Of a stretch of 64,000 bases of DNA, positions 49,157 through 57,926 are shown in pieces. The translations under genes and the position numbers were made by a program. The notes beneath the pieces were generated by a model that worked only from the letters and a program-made list of their open reading frames with translations, ran no database searches and was not told the origin of the DNA. Within the stretch, counting starts at the first letter, position 1. Every line of letters starts with the position of its first letter. Source of the stretch: Microcaldota archaeon (GTDB lineage Archaea; Micrarchaeota; Micrarchaeia; Micrarchaeales; Micrarchaeaceae); contig JAKAWS010000002.1 in the NCBI GenBank assembly GCA_021816885.1, positions 1-64,000 on the forward strand, given 5' to 3'.

Positions 49157-50164
49157 TTATTTTTCGAACTTGAGAATGCGGTTCTCAGCAGCGTCTCTGT
49201 CTGAGCAGAGAAGCGCCACCTTGCTGTTTTTGTCATATTCCGTTAATATATATCCGGAAAGCGCAGCAACCCGCTCCGCGAACGCAAGTATCTCATCCTT
49301 TACTGGCATTTGGTCATATGATAGGTTCCGCTTCGGATTTCTTGCGCCCCCTACGTATACGAAGCCCTTGAGCTCCACATAGTGAGGCTTTCCCCTCCTT
49401 ATCAGCTCTGCATACCCATCCTCGCCGATCAGATTTAATCCCTTTATAAGGGTCAGGCGGAATACTCTTCTGGTATCCATACTAGAGAACACATCAAGGA
49501 ACCTGTTGAATCCATCCCAGGACGCGTTGAGCGACTTCGGCCTTGTGATCCTGTCATAAAGCTCCTTGTTTGGAGCTTGCACAGACACGTAAAGCTGAGT
49601 TGGCATTACTGTAAGCTTCTTTAGCGCGTTGAGCATTGTCCCGTTAGTGACAAGGAAAGTGCTTATCTTCCTTCTATGGAATTCCGATAGCAATTCATTC
49701 ATCTTTGGATAAAAGAGGGGCTCGCCGGTAAGGCCGAGCGCGACGTGTGCCGGTTCGTCAGATTCCTTCCATCTATCCATATTGACCTTTTTGTTTCCTT
49801 TATATCCGCTCACGATGCGCCTGTGCTCCTCCACAAGCCCGTCCACTATTGCAACGGGCTCGTCCCACTCTCCTGCATTCATCTCATTCCATCTGTATCC
49901 TTCCTCCTCTGGGATTATTCTCCAGCAGAAGGAACAGGCAAGGTTGCAGCCTATGGCGCTCGTCGCCTGTATGCACCTCCAGCTCCTGATTCCGTAGAAT
50001 GTGTTCTTGTAGCATGCATGCCCTCCAAGCATGCTGCTTTTCGTATAACCGCATATCTTTGTAGCGGAGTGCCTACCGACAAAATGGTAGCCCTGCTTTC
50101 TCATCTTTGCGGCAAGCTCTTCCGGGACGCGAACTCTCTCCTCGGTAATAGCCAAATCGGGCAT
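49157..50164 (-). CDS. taw1: Taw1, radical-SAM tRNA-4-demethylwyosine synthase
   Basis: A 335-aa enzyme that makes the tricyclic ring of wyosine at position 37 of tRNA-Phe from m1G and pyruvate. Radical-SAM cluster cysteines C73, C77, C80 (CNLACSFC) and the second [4Fe-4S] cluster C38, C51, C64 are present. SLVTNGTM-type (FLVTNGTMLN), SVQAPNKELYDRI, and VELKGFVYVG near the C-terminus match TYW1. Its tRNA-Phe substrate gene lies 1 kb away; here that tRNA carries G37. It starts 10 bp after the coiled-coil gene (stop at 50174) on the same strand. Confidence 0.94.
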   Translation of the reverse strand: MPDLAITEERVRVPEELAAKMRKQGYHFVGRHSATKICGYTKSSMLGGHACYKNTFYGIRSWRCIQATSAIGCNLACSFCWRIIPEEEGYRWNEMNAGEWDEPVAIVDGLVEEHRRIVSGYKGNKKVNMDRWKESDEPAHVALGLTGEPLFYPKMNELLSEFHRRKISTFLVTNGTMLNALKKLTVMPTQLYVSVQAPNKELYDRITRPKSLNASWDGFNRFLDVFSSMDTRRVFRLTLIKGLNLIGEDGYAELIRRGKPHYVELKGFVYVGGARNPKRNLSYDQMPVKDEILAFAERVAALSGYILTEYDKNSKVALLCSDRDAAENRILKFEK

Positions 50165-50173
50165 AATCGCGCC

Positions 50174-51382
50174 TCAGTGATCTGTTAGTATCTTTATCCT
50201 TCTTTTATAAGACTTCCCGTACGCATTCTCTATCGCAGAGCTGATTGTAGCAATCTCCTCAGACACGCTTCTGATTTCCTGCTGAAGGCCCTTCTTTCTC
50301 TCTATCTCTACAGCGTTTTCCATGGACTTTGCGGTCTCTTTGTCAAGTTCTGCCTCCGCGCTTAGAAGCCTCTGTTCCATCCGCGTCCTTTCATTTTCCA
50401 TCTTTTTCGTCTTTAGTACCTTTTCGACAAGGCCAGGGTCGCATATCTTCGCTATATTGCCAAGGACGTCATCCTTGTTCTTAAGCTCTATCTCTCCTTT
50501 TCTTATTGCCTCGTCCATTGAGAGTAGGTCTTCCCTCAATCGTTGGTAACTCTCGACACCGGATACTGTGTCTATGGGCCTTTCTATCGCATCACTAAGC
50601 TTGTTCTTTTTTCCGGTTACATGATCGTATTTTCTTGCAGGCCGCTCGAGCGGCAGGAATAACGCCAATATCTCGGTCGTCGGACCCTCTATAGATTCTG
50701 ATAGATGAGACAGTTCGTCACGTATCTTTCTTGCCTCTTCCTTTGCCGCGGTCTCTGCTGTGTCATCTCTTTCATGTTTATCTATCCCCCTCTCTTCCAT
50801 CTTTGCCTCTTCCAACATCCTTACCAAATCAGACAGCCTAAAGGCAGAGTCTATCATGCGCTTATACTCCTCATAGGAATCCTTCTCTCTCTCCAGTTCG
50901 TACTCCAACTTAGATATCGCCCTGTCAAGTTCAAGCGAAGCCTCTTTGAATCTCTCAAGGTGTTTCGCATAAGCCATAAAGACGCCTCTGAACGTGCCAT
51001 TCGTCTTGAGCACCTTGTCTCTCTGCGCCTTGGCGGCGCCGAGTACTGCAGTATTACTTTCGTAAGTGTTGCGCGCCAAAGCAGGGCTGCCGGAATCGAC
51101 TATGCCCCTAAGTGCTTTGATATAATTGGCTTTCTGCGATTCTATCAGGGAAGGGTCGACCTTCGAGTAGTAGTACTCCCTGTCTATATCTGGCTTTACG
51201 TTAATCTTCTCAAAGCTGCTGCACGCTTCCAAAAACATCTTCTGCGATCTATCTATTTTGGAGACCGCTTGCCTACACCTTTCAGAGAAGCCCGCCATTC
51301 TCGATTCGAAATCAGAGTTTAACATATCAGCGAGCTCAGAAAAGTGAACCTCCCTTACCTTATCCTTACCTCCAAATATCAC
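50174..51382 (-). CDS. Coiled-coil protein of unknown function
   Basis: A 402-aa, almost wholly helical protein with long heptad-like stretches (LERFKEASLELDRAISKLEY; KTKKMENERTRMEQRLLSAE; IRSVSEEIATISSAIENAYG). There is no membrane segment and no nucleotide-binding motif. The opening MIFGGKDKVREVHFSELADM is conserved-looking but not assigned. It is 10 bp from taw1 and may be co-transcribed. Possibly a structural or chromosome/cell-division-related protein; there is no evidence beyond the coiled coil. Confidence 0.65.
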   Translation of the reverse strand: MIFGGKDKVREVHFSELADMLNSDFESRMAGFSERCRQAVSKIDRSQKMFLEACSSFEKINVKPDIDREYYYSKVDPSLIESQKANYIKALRGIVDSGSPALARNTYESNTAVLGAAKAQRDKVLKTNGTFRGVFMAYAKHLERFKEASLELDRAISKLEYELEREKDSYEEYKRMIDSAFRLSDLVRMLEEAKMEERGIDKHERDDTAETAAKEEARKIRDELSHLSESIEGPTTEILALFLPLERPARKYDHVTGKKNKLSDAIERPIDTVSGVESYQRLREDLLSMDEAIRKGEIELKNKDDVLGNIAKICDPGLVEKVLKTKKMENERTRMEQRLLSAEAELDKETAKSMENAVEIERKKGLQQEIRSVSEEIATISSAIENAYGKSYKRRIKILTDH

Positions 51383-51677
51383 AGAAATTCCTCATCTGGA
51401 AACCGCAAAAAAGCCACACACGAAACGGCCAACAGTTAAAAAATATATTTTCCTACCGCAATAGCTACATCCTCCAACGACTGAATGCCGTTGGCTTACA
51501 ATGACATTCATTGCACAGTCAAAGTTCATATATCTTTGTTTCTGCATTTGCTTCCATCCTATCTTTAAAAGAGCGGTGTTTCCCCGCTATGCATTTACAA
51601 CGATAAAATACATATACTCTACGCGGCCGGCATACAGAAAGTATTAAATTACGATTGCGGAATAATTATCTGCATTT
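51383..51677. other. 295-bp gap with two adjacent small hairpins
   Basis: Holds the promoter side of the coiled-coil gene (TATA-like aaaaaatatattttc near 51440). Two neighbouring inverted repeats follow: CCAACG…CGTTGG (51475-51495) and CAATGA-CAT-TCATTG (about 51500-51515). The tRNA-Gly promoter area (agtattaaatta near 51640) is at the right end. No open frame of note. Confidence 0.3.
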
Positions 51678-51753
51678 GCGATCGTAGTCTAGCCTGGTAG
51701 GACATCGCCTTGCCAAGGCGGTAACCCGGGTCCAAATCCCGGCGGTCGCACCA
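51678..51753 (+). tRNA. tRNA-Gly (GCC), CCA encoded
   Basis: Acceptor GCGATCG pairs with CGGTCGC (one U-G pair), D-arm GTCTAGCCTGGTAGGAC, anticodon stem-loop TCGCC-TTGCCAA-GGCGG with anticodon GCC (51712-51714), T-arm CCGGG-TCCAAAT-CCCGG, discriminator A at 51750 and CCA at 51751-51753. No intron. A short ORF follows after 11 bp. Confidence 0.95.
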
Positions 51754-51764
51754 ACGGTGATACA

Positions 51765-52022
51765 TTGAATTCTGAAAAACGACTCGGGATAAAGGGGTCT
51801 AGCGGCGCCGAAGTGCCATCTTTTACGACGACCGTAAAGATAAAATCTCAGATAAAGAAGTACTTCGGGACGAAGGCGTACGGTCAGACTTTCTTCCACA
51901 AGCCATCCAAAGACGGAAGCATCAACGCACTGCTTAGGAAACACGAACGCCACGAAGAGCCGCTGCCTCCCATACCATACTGCAACTCCATCAGTCGGAA
52001 TATATCGATGCGATCCCTTTGA
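51765..52022 (+). CDS. Possible small basic protein downstream of tRNA-Gly
   Basis: 85 aa from a TTG codon preceded by GGTGAT. The reading frame uses the codons typical of genes here (AAG, ATA, AGG, GGA), and the product is basic (SFTTTVKIKSQIKKYFGTKA, ALLRKHERHEEPLPP). No family. It overlaps the pelota 3' end by 32 bp in convergent orientation. No TATA is evident apart from the tRNA promoter, so it may be read through from the tRNA. The opposite-strand frame here includes antisense tRNA and is discounted. Confidence 0.4.
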   Translation: MNSEKRLGIKGSSGAEVPSFTTTVKIKSQIKKYFGTKAYGQTFFHKPSKDGSINALLRKHERHEEPLPPIPYCNSISRNISMRSL

Positions 52023-53016
52023 ACGAGTTTAGCTGCTGTCCTACCTCGTCCATTGAGTTGAATACCTCTATGTGTATTCTCTTCGATTCTGCGATGTCGA
52101 GTATTCTCCTTATATCGTTATCGCCCAGCTCGCTGTCATTTACCAATATTGTGGAAGCTTCATAATCTTTTATCGCAGCATTTACGCCGTTTTTTCCGTA
52201 GCGTGACGCGCCGCCGCTCAGTCCCTTCAAAAACTCCTCCATATACACGAACTCCTTTCTTATCTTCTCTTTGCCCAAGAGCGCCGCCGTCTTTTTGCTC
52301 TTTATAACCTCATAAACCCCCGTACGTTCTGCGTTGCTGGCATACTCATAGATCAGATCCTTCCCAACAACCGTTTTCTTATTCCTACCTATGTAATCTC
52401 GAACATCGTCCTTTGCGAAGCCCGGCCCTGCGATCACGACCGTTCCAACCTCTATGGCGTTCGCCTCCTCGGCTATCTCTCTATAATATTTCTCCTGCTG
52501 TATCTTGAAGTCTTTCTGGCTCATCCTCTTGCTCAGCCCGCTGTATATCTCTCTCCTGAACTTTACTCCATATCCGAGAAGCACTGCCGATGTGGCCTTT
52601 TCATCGTCTGCTGTGATTATTCCTAGTCTCGGTCTTGATGTGTCCGAGACAGCATCCTTTATCACTTTGAGCATATAATCGCTCCATGACTCTTTAGATA
52701 TCTCGAGCTCGTATTTTGGAGGTATGTTTATTGTGTGATGGCTTCTGAGCTGCACATACTCGATAGGATGGCCATCCATTATTATGCCCGAAATCCGAAG
52801 CCTTGAAGCGTCGGTATCAAACTCCGTCTTCTCTACCCTTAAAGTGACAATGACATCTTTTCTCTCTGCTTTGTCATCTTCGGTAGGCCTAAACTTGCGT
52901 TCGCTACGACCTTTTACAACATCGCCAGGGAATATGACCCGCTGCGCTCCCCAAAGGTCTTCTACGGTCTCTATCCTTATCCGTACGGTCTGCGGATCGT
53001 GTCTTAAGATTCTCAT
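51991..53016 (-). CDS. pelA: Pelota, mRNA surveillance/ribosome rescue factor
   Basis: 341 aa, eRF1-related without the GGQ motif. It acts with archaeal EF1A-like protein to split stalled ribosomes. The N-terminal Sm-like domain (MRILRHDPQTVRIRIETVED) is followed by the central domain (RPRLGIITADDEKATSAVLL; VIAGPGFAKDDVRDYI) and the C-terminal domain (AIKDYEASTILVNDSELG; IEVFNSMDEVGQQLNSFKGI). Normal length. Confidence 0.95.
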   Translation of the reverse strand: MRILRHDPQTVRIRIETVEDLWGAQRVIFPGDVVKGRSERKFRPTEDDKAERKDVIVTLRVEKTEFDTDASRLRISGIIMDGHPIEYVQLRSHHTINIPPKYELEISKESWSDYMLKVIKDAVSDTSRPRLGIITADDEKATSAVLLGYGVKFRREIYSGLSKRMSQKDFKIQQEKYYREIAEEANAIEVGTVVIAGPGFAKDDVRDYIGRNKKTVVGKDLIYEYASNAERTGVYEVIKSKKTAALLGKEKIRKEFVYMEEFLKGLSGGASRYGKNGVNAAIKDYEASTILVNDSELGDNDIRRILDIAESKRIHIEVFNSMDEVGQQLNSFKGIASIYSD

Positions 53017-53117
53017 GGTAATCGATTTCCCATTCCTAGATTCAATATTGGCCGATTCTTTATATTTCTTTGCAGAAAAAAGCGACTCCTTATAAAAGTG
53101 AGCGGGAAAACTGTATC

Positions 53118-53711
53118 ATGTCTATTCTGGTGTCCTTGGCAGCCATTGCGGTAAAGCTGGTCCAAGAGTATGGATATCCCATGCTTTTCCTCCTTATGTT
53201 CCTAGAGAGTTCCAGCATACCTGTGCCAAGCGAGGTGGTGCTGCCTCTCGCAGGAGTGCTTGCATTTCGCAACCTCCTTCATTTCTGGCCGGCGTTTGCC
53301 GTGACTTTGGCCGGCAGCGCGCTGGGCTTGGCTCTTGATTATTACATAGGCTTCATTCTGGGAAAGGATGTTGTATACAGGCACCTGCACTTCTTCCATC
53401 TGAAAAAGGAGAGCATAAATCGCTTCGACTCGTGGTTCAACAGGAACGCAGTAGCCGCTGTGTTCTTCTCACGACTGCTCCCAGTGGTAAGGACTATCAT
53501 GAGTTTTCCTGCGGGCTTTGCAAGGATGCCGGCCAAGCGGTTCTTCTTGTATTCGATAACCGGTGCCGCGATATGGGACATGATTCTGATGCTCTTCGGT
53601 TTCTATGCGCTCAGCACCAACAGTGCTGTGGTCTGGATGGGGGCGATAGGCGGTCTCGCAATCGCGCTCTTCGTAGCATACAAGGTAGGGATGCGCCGCT
53701 TACGCCGGTGA
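53118..53711 (+). CDS. DedA family membrane protein
   Basis: A 197-aa protein from the SNARE-associated/VTT family, thought to act as a lipid scramblase or flippase. MLFLLMFLESSSIPVPSEVV (about 22-41) is the DedA E-x(n)-PxP signature; FNRNAVAAVFFSRLLPVVRT and SFPAGFARMPAKRFF are the second motif, with the conserved Arg and G. About four membrane helices. I place the start at 53118 (MSILVS) because a TATA box (cttataaaag, 53089-53098) lies 20-29 nt before it. The frame is open upstream. Confidence 0.88.
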   Translation: MSILVSLAAIAVKLVQEYGYPMLFLLMFLESSSIPVPSEVVLPLAGVLAFRNLLHFWPAFAVTLAGSALGLALDYYIGFILGKDVVYRHLHFFHLKKESINRFDSWFNRNAVAAVFFSRLLPVVRTIMSFPAGFARMPAKRFFLYSITGAAIWDMILMLFGFYALSTNSAVVWMGAIGGLAIALFVAYKVGMRRLRR

Positions 53712-55925
53712 CCTTTTCTGTTTTTTCCTGTATTGCGATACAGGCAGCACGAACAGGAACCTTGTCCCTTTCCCGAGCTCTGATTCTACGCTTATCCTTC
53801 CGCCATGCAGCTTTATTATGCTCTGCGTTATCGCGAGTCCGAGTCCTGTGCCCTCGTTGTTCCTTCTTGCGAGTTCCTTTCTCTGCGACTGATAGAACCT
53901 CCTGAAGAGCTTCTTTCTGTCTTCATCGCTTATTCCGGCCCCAGTGTCTGCCACCTCGCAGCAAACCTTCCTCGCGCTCTTCATGTATATGTGCACGCCT
54001 ATGCTGCCGTGTTCTGTAAATTTTATGGAGTTTCCTATGAGGTTCACAAAGACCTGTATTGTCTTGTTTGGATCTATCTGCACAGCCGGAACATTGTAAT
54101 CTACTTTCCATGAAAAGGCAAGACCCTTTGCGCGCACCGCCTCCTCCAACGCCTTTATGCTCGGGCTGTTTCCCATCTCCGCGAGATTGACATCATGTAT
54201 CTCGAGGCTCACCTTGTTCGCATCGAGCTTGTTCGCATCCAATATTTGTTTTATTATTAGGGAGAGCCTGTTTGATTCGTCGAAGATTATCCTCAGGTTC
54301 TCCTTCTGAGACTCGTTCATCTCCCCGAACTCTCCGTCTATTAGGAACTTGGAATATCCGGTTATGCTGGTGAGCGGGGTCTTCAATTCATGCGCTATGT
54401 TGCTTATGAAGTCGGATTTCGCCTCGTTCTCGTTCTCGATTCTCTTCGCCCAGTTCGCCCTTTTCTTCAGCTCGGCTTCTAGGTCAGAGATGGTCCTGGA
54501 GCTTTCAAGCTCGTTTATAAGTATCGTAAATTCTGCCTGTCCATCCCTGAATGCCACCCTTATGTTGTGCGTGCAAGGCAGAAGGGAGCCGTCCTTTTTC
54601 TTTAGGTTGGTGTAAGTTCCGTTTATCTTCGTTCCCTTCTTGGCGTAGGCAAGGTCCCTGTCAAGTGCACCACTGTCCGTATACAGATCGCCGACGTTTC
54701 TGCCTACGAGTTCCTGTCTTTTGTATCCCAGGTATTTTTCTACCGGCATATTACAAGAGGTTATGTAACCCAAATTGTTAACAATCAGCACTATATCGGA
54801 CATGTTGGATATCATGTCCTGCGTTATATCCTCTGTCTCGCGCATCCTTGCCTCCATGGACCGTTCCTGCATGACCAAGGTATAGCCATACAAGCCCCGT
54901 AACGCGTAGAAGCGTAGCGGTATTCTCTCTGACTCCTGCAGCATCTCGAACTCTCCAGACTGTACGCTCTTCTCCGCGTTGGAGAGCGCAGACAACAGCG
55001 CATCCTTGTCTGCAGGGTTCACCAGGTCATATATGTACCTGTTAGAAACGAGTTCGCTTATGGAGGTGCCGCCCATCTTACCGTAAAGGTTTCTTACCTT
55101 CATATCATGATCAAGATATAGCAGATAAGCGTCGGGGATGCTTTCGAATATTCTCGAGATAGTGCTATGCAGCTCGGCATAGGTAACATTGTTTACAGTG
55201 AGGTGTATGAGTCCATCGCTGACTCTGGTGGGAGACACTTCTGCGACCAGATGTCCTGAAGTGCCGTTGAGGAGCAGGCTCTCCGGTCTGCCGGTGTGCG
55301 CCTGCAGCTCAGCGAATCCCTTCCCAAGCACGGGGGCGCATCTCAGCCCATCCGTGGTGTACACTCCGAAGGTCTTGCAGAAGGCCTTGTTCGCCTTTAT
55401 TATGGAGTCGTTGGACGATACGAGCGCTTGCGGCACCGGGGAATTGAACGAGGAATCGAAATAAGCTGCCAGTTTCCTGTTTATCTCTATGTCCGACCTG
55501 TTGACAAGATAGAGCCCTATTAGGTCAGCAGAGTAAGAGAGCGCGTCCACCACCCCCTTTGTGAACCTGTTCTCCGCATATGCATACAGGCTAAGTATCC
55601 CGACTATGTTCCCGTTCACTATGCACGGTACGAAGGCGCAGCTCTTATAGCCTTTTGCGTTCATCTCTACAGTCTCAGAGAACTCAGAGAACTCGCTGGA
55701 CGAATTATCTACATATGGTTTTCTGGTGTTCGATACATACCTGAAATACTGCGTGTCCGGCGGCCTTTTGTTGTACGTCTGCACTATCTGGATTTTGTCT
55801 ATACCGAAGAACGAGGACAGCGAAGTGCCGAACGCCGCGACCATCTCGGCATCATTCGTACTATTGCGCGCGCTGTCCATTATGTCCGATATGAGCTTTA
55901 TGAGAAATTGGTTGTCTGGCATACG
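53700..55925 (-). CDS. Sensor histidine kinase with GAF and PAS domains
   Basis: A 741-aa soluble protein. The N-terminal GAF (about 5-160, FVPCIVNGNIVGILSLYAYA) is followed by about three PAS-like regions (ALVSSNDSIIKANKAFCKTF; IPDAYLLYLDHDMKVRNLYG; DIVLIVNNLGYITSCNMPVE). Then come HisKA with the phospho-acceptor in NIAHELKTPLTSI (about 515) and the ATPase domain with N-box NLIGNSIKFTEHG, DTGAGISDED and EGTGLGLAITQSI. No transmembrane helix or receiver domain and no response regulator beside it. The start at 55925 follows a TATA box (atatatatttt) by about 30 nt. The frame is open to 55949. Its 3' end overlaps dedA by 12 bp. Confidence 0.9.
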   Translation of the reverse strand, partial: RMPDNQFLIKLISDIMDSARNSTNDAEMVAAFGTSLSSFFGIDKIQIVQTYNKRPPDTQYFRYVSNTRKPYVDNSSSEFSEFSETVEMNAKGYKSCAFVPCIVNGNIVGILSLYAYAENRFTKGVVDALSYSADLIGLYLVNRSDIEINRKLAAYFDSSFNSPVPQALVSSNDSIIKANKAFCKTFGVYTTDGLRCAPVLGKGFAELQAHTGRPESLLLNGTSGHLVAEVSPTRVSDGLIHLTVNNVTYAELHSTISRIFESIPDAYLLYLDHDMKVRNLYGKMGGTSISELVSNRYIYDLVNPADKDALLSALSNAEKSVQSGEFEMLQESERIPLRFYALRGLYGYTLVMQERSMEARMRETEDITQDMISNMSDIVLIVNNLGYITSCNMPVEKYLGYKRQELVGRNVGDLYTDSGALDRDLAYAKKGTKINGTYTNLKKKDGSLLPCTHNIRVAFRDGQAEFTILINELESSRTISDLEAELKKRANWAKRIENENEAKSDFISNIAHELKTPLTSITGYSKFLIDGEFGEMNESQKENLRIIFDESNRLSLIIKQILDANKLDANKVSLEIHDVNLAEMGNSPSIKALEEAVRAKGLAFSWKVDYNVPAVQIDPNKTIQVFVNLIGNSIKFTEHGSIGVHIYMKSARKVCCEVADTGAGISDEDRKKLFRRFYQSQRKELARRNNEGTGLGLAITQSIIKLHGGRISVESELGKGTRFLFVLPVSQYRKKQKRSPA

Positions 55926-55985
55926 GTCGCCATAATGAATCTCCAACAAAAATATATATTCCTAATGTGTTATTAGAGGGAGTGC

Positions 55986-56645
55986 ATGCAGATAGAGACT
56001 ATATTCGATGGGGTCTATAAGTTGGACGGAAAGCTCTGCACGGAAAGCCTAGTGCAGGGTAAGAAGGTCTACGGAGAGGAGCATAAGGAGTTCGGAGGCA
56101 AGGAGTATAGGATGTGGAATCCTTACAGGAGCAAGCTCGCCGCAGCGATACTCAACGGCCTCAAGAATGAGCATATAAGAAGGTCGGACAGCGTGCTATA
56201 TCTTGGAGCTGCCACCGGCACTACGACCAGCCACGTCAGTGATATGATAGGAAAGGAAGGCCTGCTCTACTGCGTAGAGCTTTCAGAGCGCAACATGCGA
56301 GACCTTCTCACCGTATGCGAAAGCAGGACAAATATGCTTCCAATTCTTGCAGATGCAAGATATACGGAGAGATATGAACTGATGCTCAAGCAATGCGATA
56401 TAATATACCAGGATGTGTCATCCCCGGAGCAGGTAGGCATACTGCTCAGCAACTCAAGGTTCTTGAAGAAGGGAGGATACGCCTATTTTGCGATAAAGTC
56501 CCAGAGCATAGATATAAAGAAAAGTCCGGAACATACGTTTAGGAAGGCGTTGGCCGAGCTAAGTCGGGTGTTTGAGGTGGTGGAAGAGGTAAGAATCGAG
56601 CCGTACCACAAGCTGCACCTCTTCGCGGTATTGAGGAAGATATGA
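55986..56645 (+). CDS. flpA: Fibrillarin-like rRNA/tRNA 2'-O-methyltransferase
   Basis: 219-aa catalytic subunit of C/D-box RNPs. YRMWNPYRSKLAAAILNGL and LYLGAATGTTTSHVSDMIG (SAM motif I), CVELSERNMRDLL, ILADARYTERYELM and IIYQDVSSPEQVGIL match fibrillarin, with K in FAIKSQSIDI and E in VEEVRIEPYHK completing the catalytic set. RBS gaGGGAGTGc before the ATG. Nop5, its usual partner, is not adjacent. The stop overlaps the start of the next gene (ATATGATGG). Confidence 0.95.
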   Translation: MQIETIFDGVYKLDGKLCTESLVQGKKVYGEEHKEFGGKEYRMWNPYRSKLAAAILNGLKNEHIRRSDSVLYLGAATGTTTSHVSDMIGKEGLLYCVELSERNMRDLLTVCESRTNMLPILADARYTERYELMLKQCDIIYQDVSSPEQVGILLSNSRFLKKGGYAYFAIKSQSIDIKKSPEHTFRKALAELSRVFEVVEEVRIEPYHKLHLFAVLRKI

Positions 56646-57451
56646 TGGACAGAAGGATAACTAAGGCTCTGACGCGCCAGAAAAAGGCGCGGTGCGCCTA
56701 CTGTTTCTGCGAATTTCAGTCGATATCAGAAAGAGAGTTCTGTCCGTTCTGCGAACTACCGCTGTTTGGCGGCACCGAATCAGCGCACATAATAAACAGC
56801 CAGATAAATGGGATCGGTACAGAATTCAGAAGAAAACTCGATGCCGGGGACTATGATGGAGCAGAGTCAGACCTTATCAAGCTCATGGCACAGTCAGGCA
56901 ATCCCATACTCAACTACGTCTATGGAACATTTTGCATAATGAGCTCAAACGCGGAGATCTCGAAAATAAGGTACGACCTGGAAGGATTTATGGAGAGAAA
57001 CACCATGTTCCGCGACTCTGCTGCGAAAGGGTACGCAAGGGCGCGCGCAGCGATGCATTCCTACCTTTACATCTACGAAACCGCACCGGCAAAAGACTTG
57101 TACGCTACATATGCAGCGTTCCTAGCATATTCTAAACTCGGGATGGAGAGGCCAGCGTCGCTGACATTAGAAAGCATAAAAAATGCAGACAAACCTGGAC
57201 ATGTGTACAGATATGCGAGGATGTTGAGGCATTCGTACTCGAAGATGTACAAGGAGCTGCTCACGGCGGCGAAAAAAATGACAACCGAAGAGCCAAACCA
57301 CAACTCGCTCTTCTATATGGCGTTTGCGCTTCTCAAAACAAAGAAGGCCTCAGAAGCGCTAAAAATAGCGGAATACGCCGCGCAGAGCCTCAAAGATAAG
57401 CGATTCCTTGACATAGCAAACGACGCGAAGGCTGCACTGTCGACAGACTGA
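56642..57451 (+). CDS. Zinc-ribbon plus helical-repeat protein, unknown
   Basis: 269 aa. The N-terminal zinc ribbon C18xxC21 … CPFC (RCAYCFCEF; EFCPFCELPLF) is followed by a helical part with TPR/SEL1-like character (LDAGDYDGAESDLIKLMAQS; GYARARAAMHSYLYIYETAP; SLFYMAFALLKTKKASEALK). It overlaps the flpA stop by 4 bp (a second ATG 3 bp later is equally possible), so it is coupled to flpA. A role near RNA or RNP assembly is only a guess from context. Confidence 0.6.
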   Translation: MMDRRITKALTRQKKARCAYCFCEFQSISEREFCPFCELPLFGGTESAHIINSQINGIGTEFRRKLDAGDYDGAESDLIKLMAQSGNPILNYVYGTFCIMSSNAEISKIRYDLEGFMERNTMFRDSAAKGYARARAAMHSYLYIYETAPAKDLYATYAAFLAYSKLGMERPASLTLESIKNADKPGHVYRYARMLRHSYSKMYKELLTAAKKMTTEEPNHNSLFYMAFALLKTKKASEALKIAEYAAQSLKDKRFLDIANDAKAALSTD

Positions 57452-57524
57452 GTGACGGTCACGGCCTCAATGCCGCCGCTCCACAACCTTTTTATATGAA
57501 AAGTGCAGCAACCGCTTTGATACT

Positions 57525-57920
57525 ATGCCTGACTCGACGGACAAAACAAGGGACAAAAGGAACAAATTCGCAACAGCTATTGCCTCGGCGATATTTGGGG
57601 CAAGTCTGACTCTGACCGTTACCAGCATGTTCACTAGCAACCATGCAGACAGAGAGATAACGAACATCAATGATATGAGCAAGATTGAGGTAAACCTCGT
57701 CCGGATACAGATACAGAACATAGAGAGCAATACTGGAAGAGTGTCAAATAGCGCTTGCAATTACCTGAGGTCAGCGCCGAGCGAGCTCGCAAAAGACGGG
57801 AAGGTACTCAGTGCCAATACAGAGGACAATGTACTTGCCGGAGACCTGCTTGAGAAGGCTGCACAGACACTGCGCGTATTGAAGCGCGAAGCGCCAGAAT
57901 GTGTCGCTGTACACAACTAA
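57525..57920 (+). CDS. Small single-helix protein, unknown
   Basis: 131 aa with a basic N-terminus (DSTDKTRDKRNKFATAI), one hydrophobic segment (about 17-36, IASAIFGASLTLTVTSMF) and a soluble, mostly helical remainder (MSKIEVNLVRIQIQNIESNT; LLEKAAQTLRVLKREA). Two cysteines could pair (C78, C126). A TATA box (tttttatatg, 57488-57497) lies about 30 nt before the ATG. It is convergent with gltX, 6 bp apart. No family recognised. Confidence 0.6.
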   Translation: MPDSTDKTRDKRNKFATAIASAIFGASLTLTVTSMFTSNHADREITNINDMSKIEVNLVRIQIQNIESNTGRVSNSACNYLRSAPSELAKDGKVLSANTEDNVLAGDLLEKAAQTLRVLKREAPECVAVHN

Positions 57921-57926
57921 ATCCCG

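Noticed and set aside
51666-51953. 95-codon open frame on the minus strand over tRNA-Gly
   Set aside because: It runs antisense through the whole tRNA-Gly gene, including a familiar spurious peptide (GIWTRV…ALARRCPTRLDYD type) produced by translating antisense tRNA.
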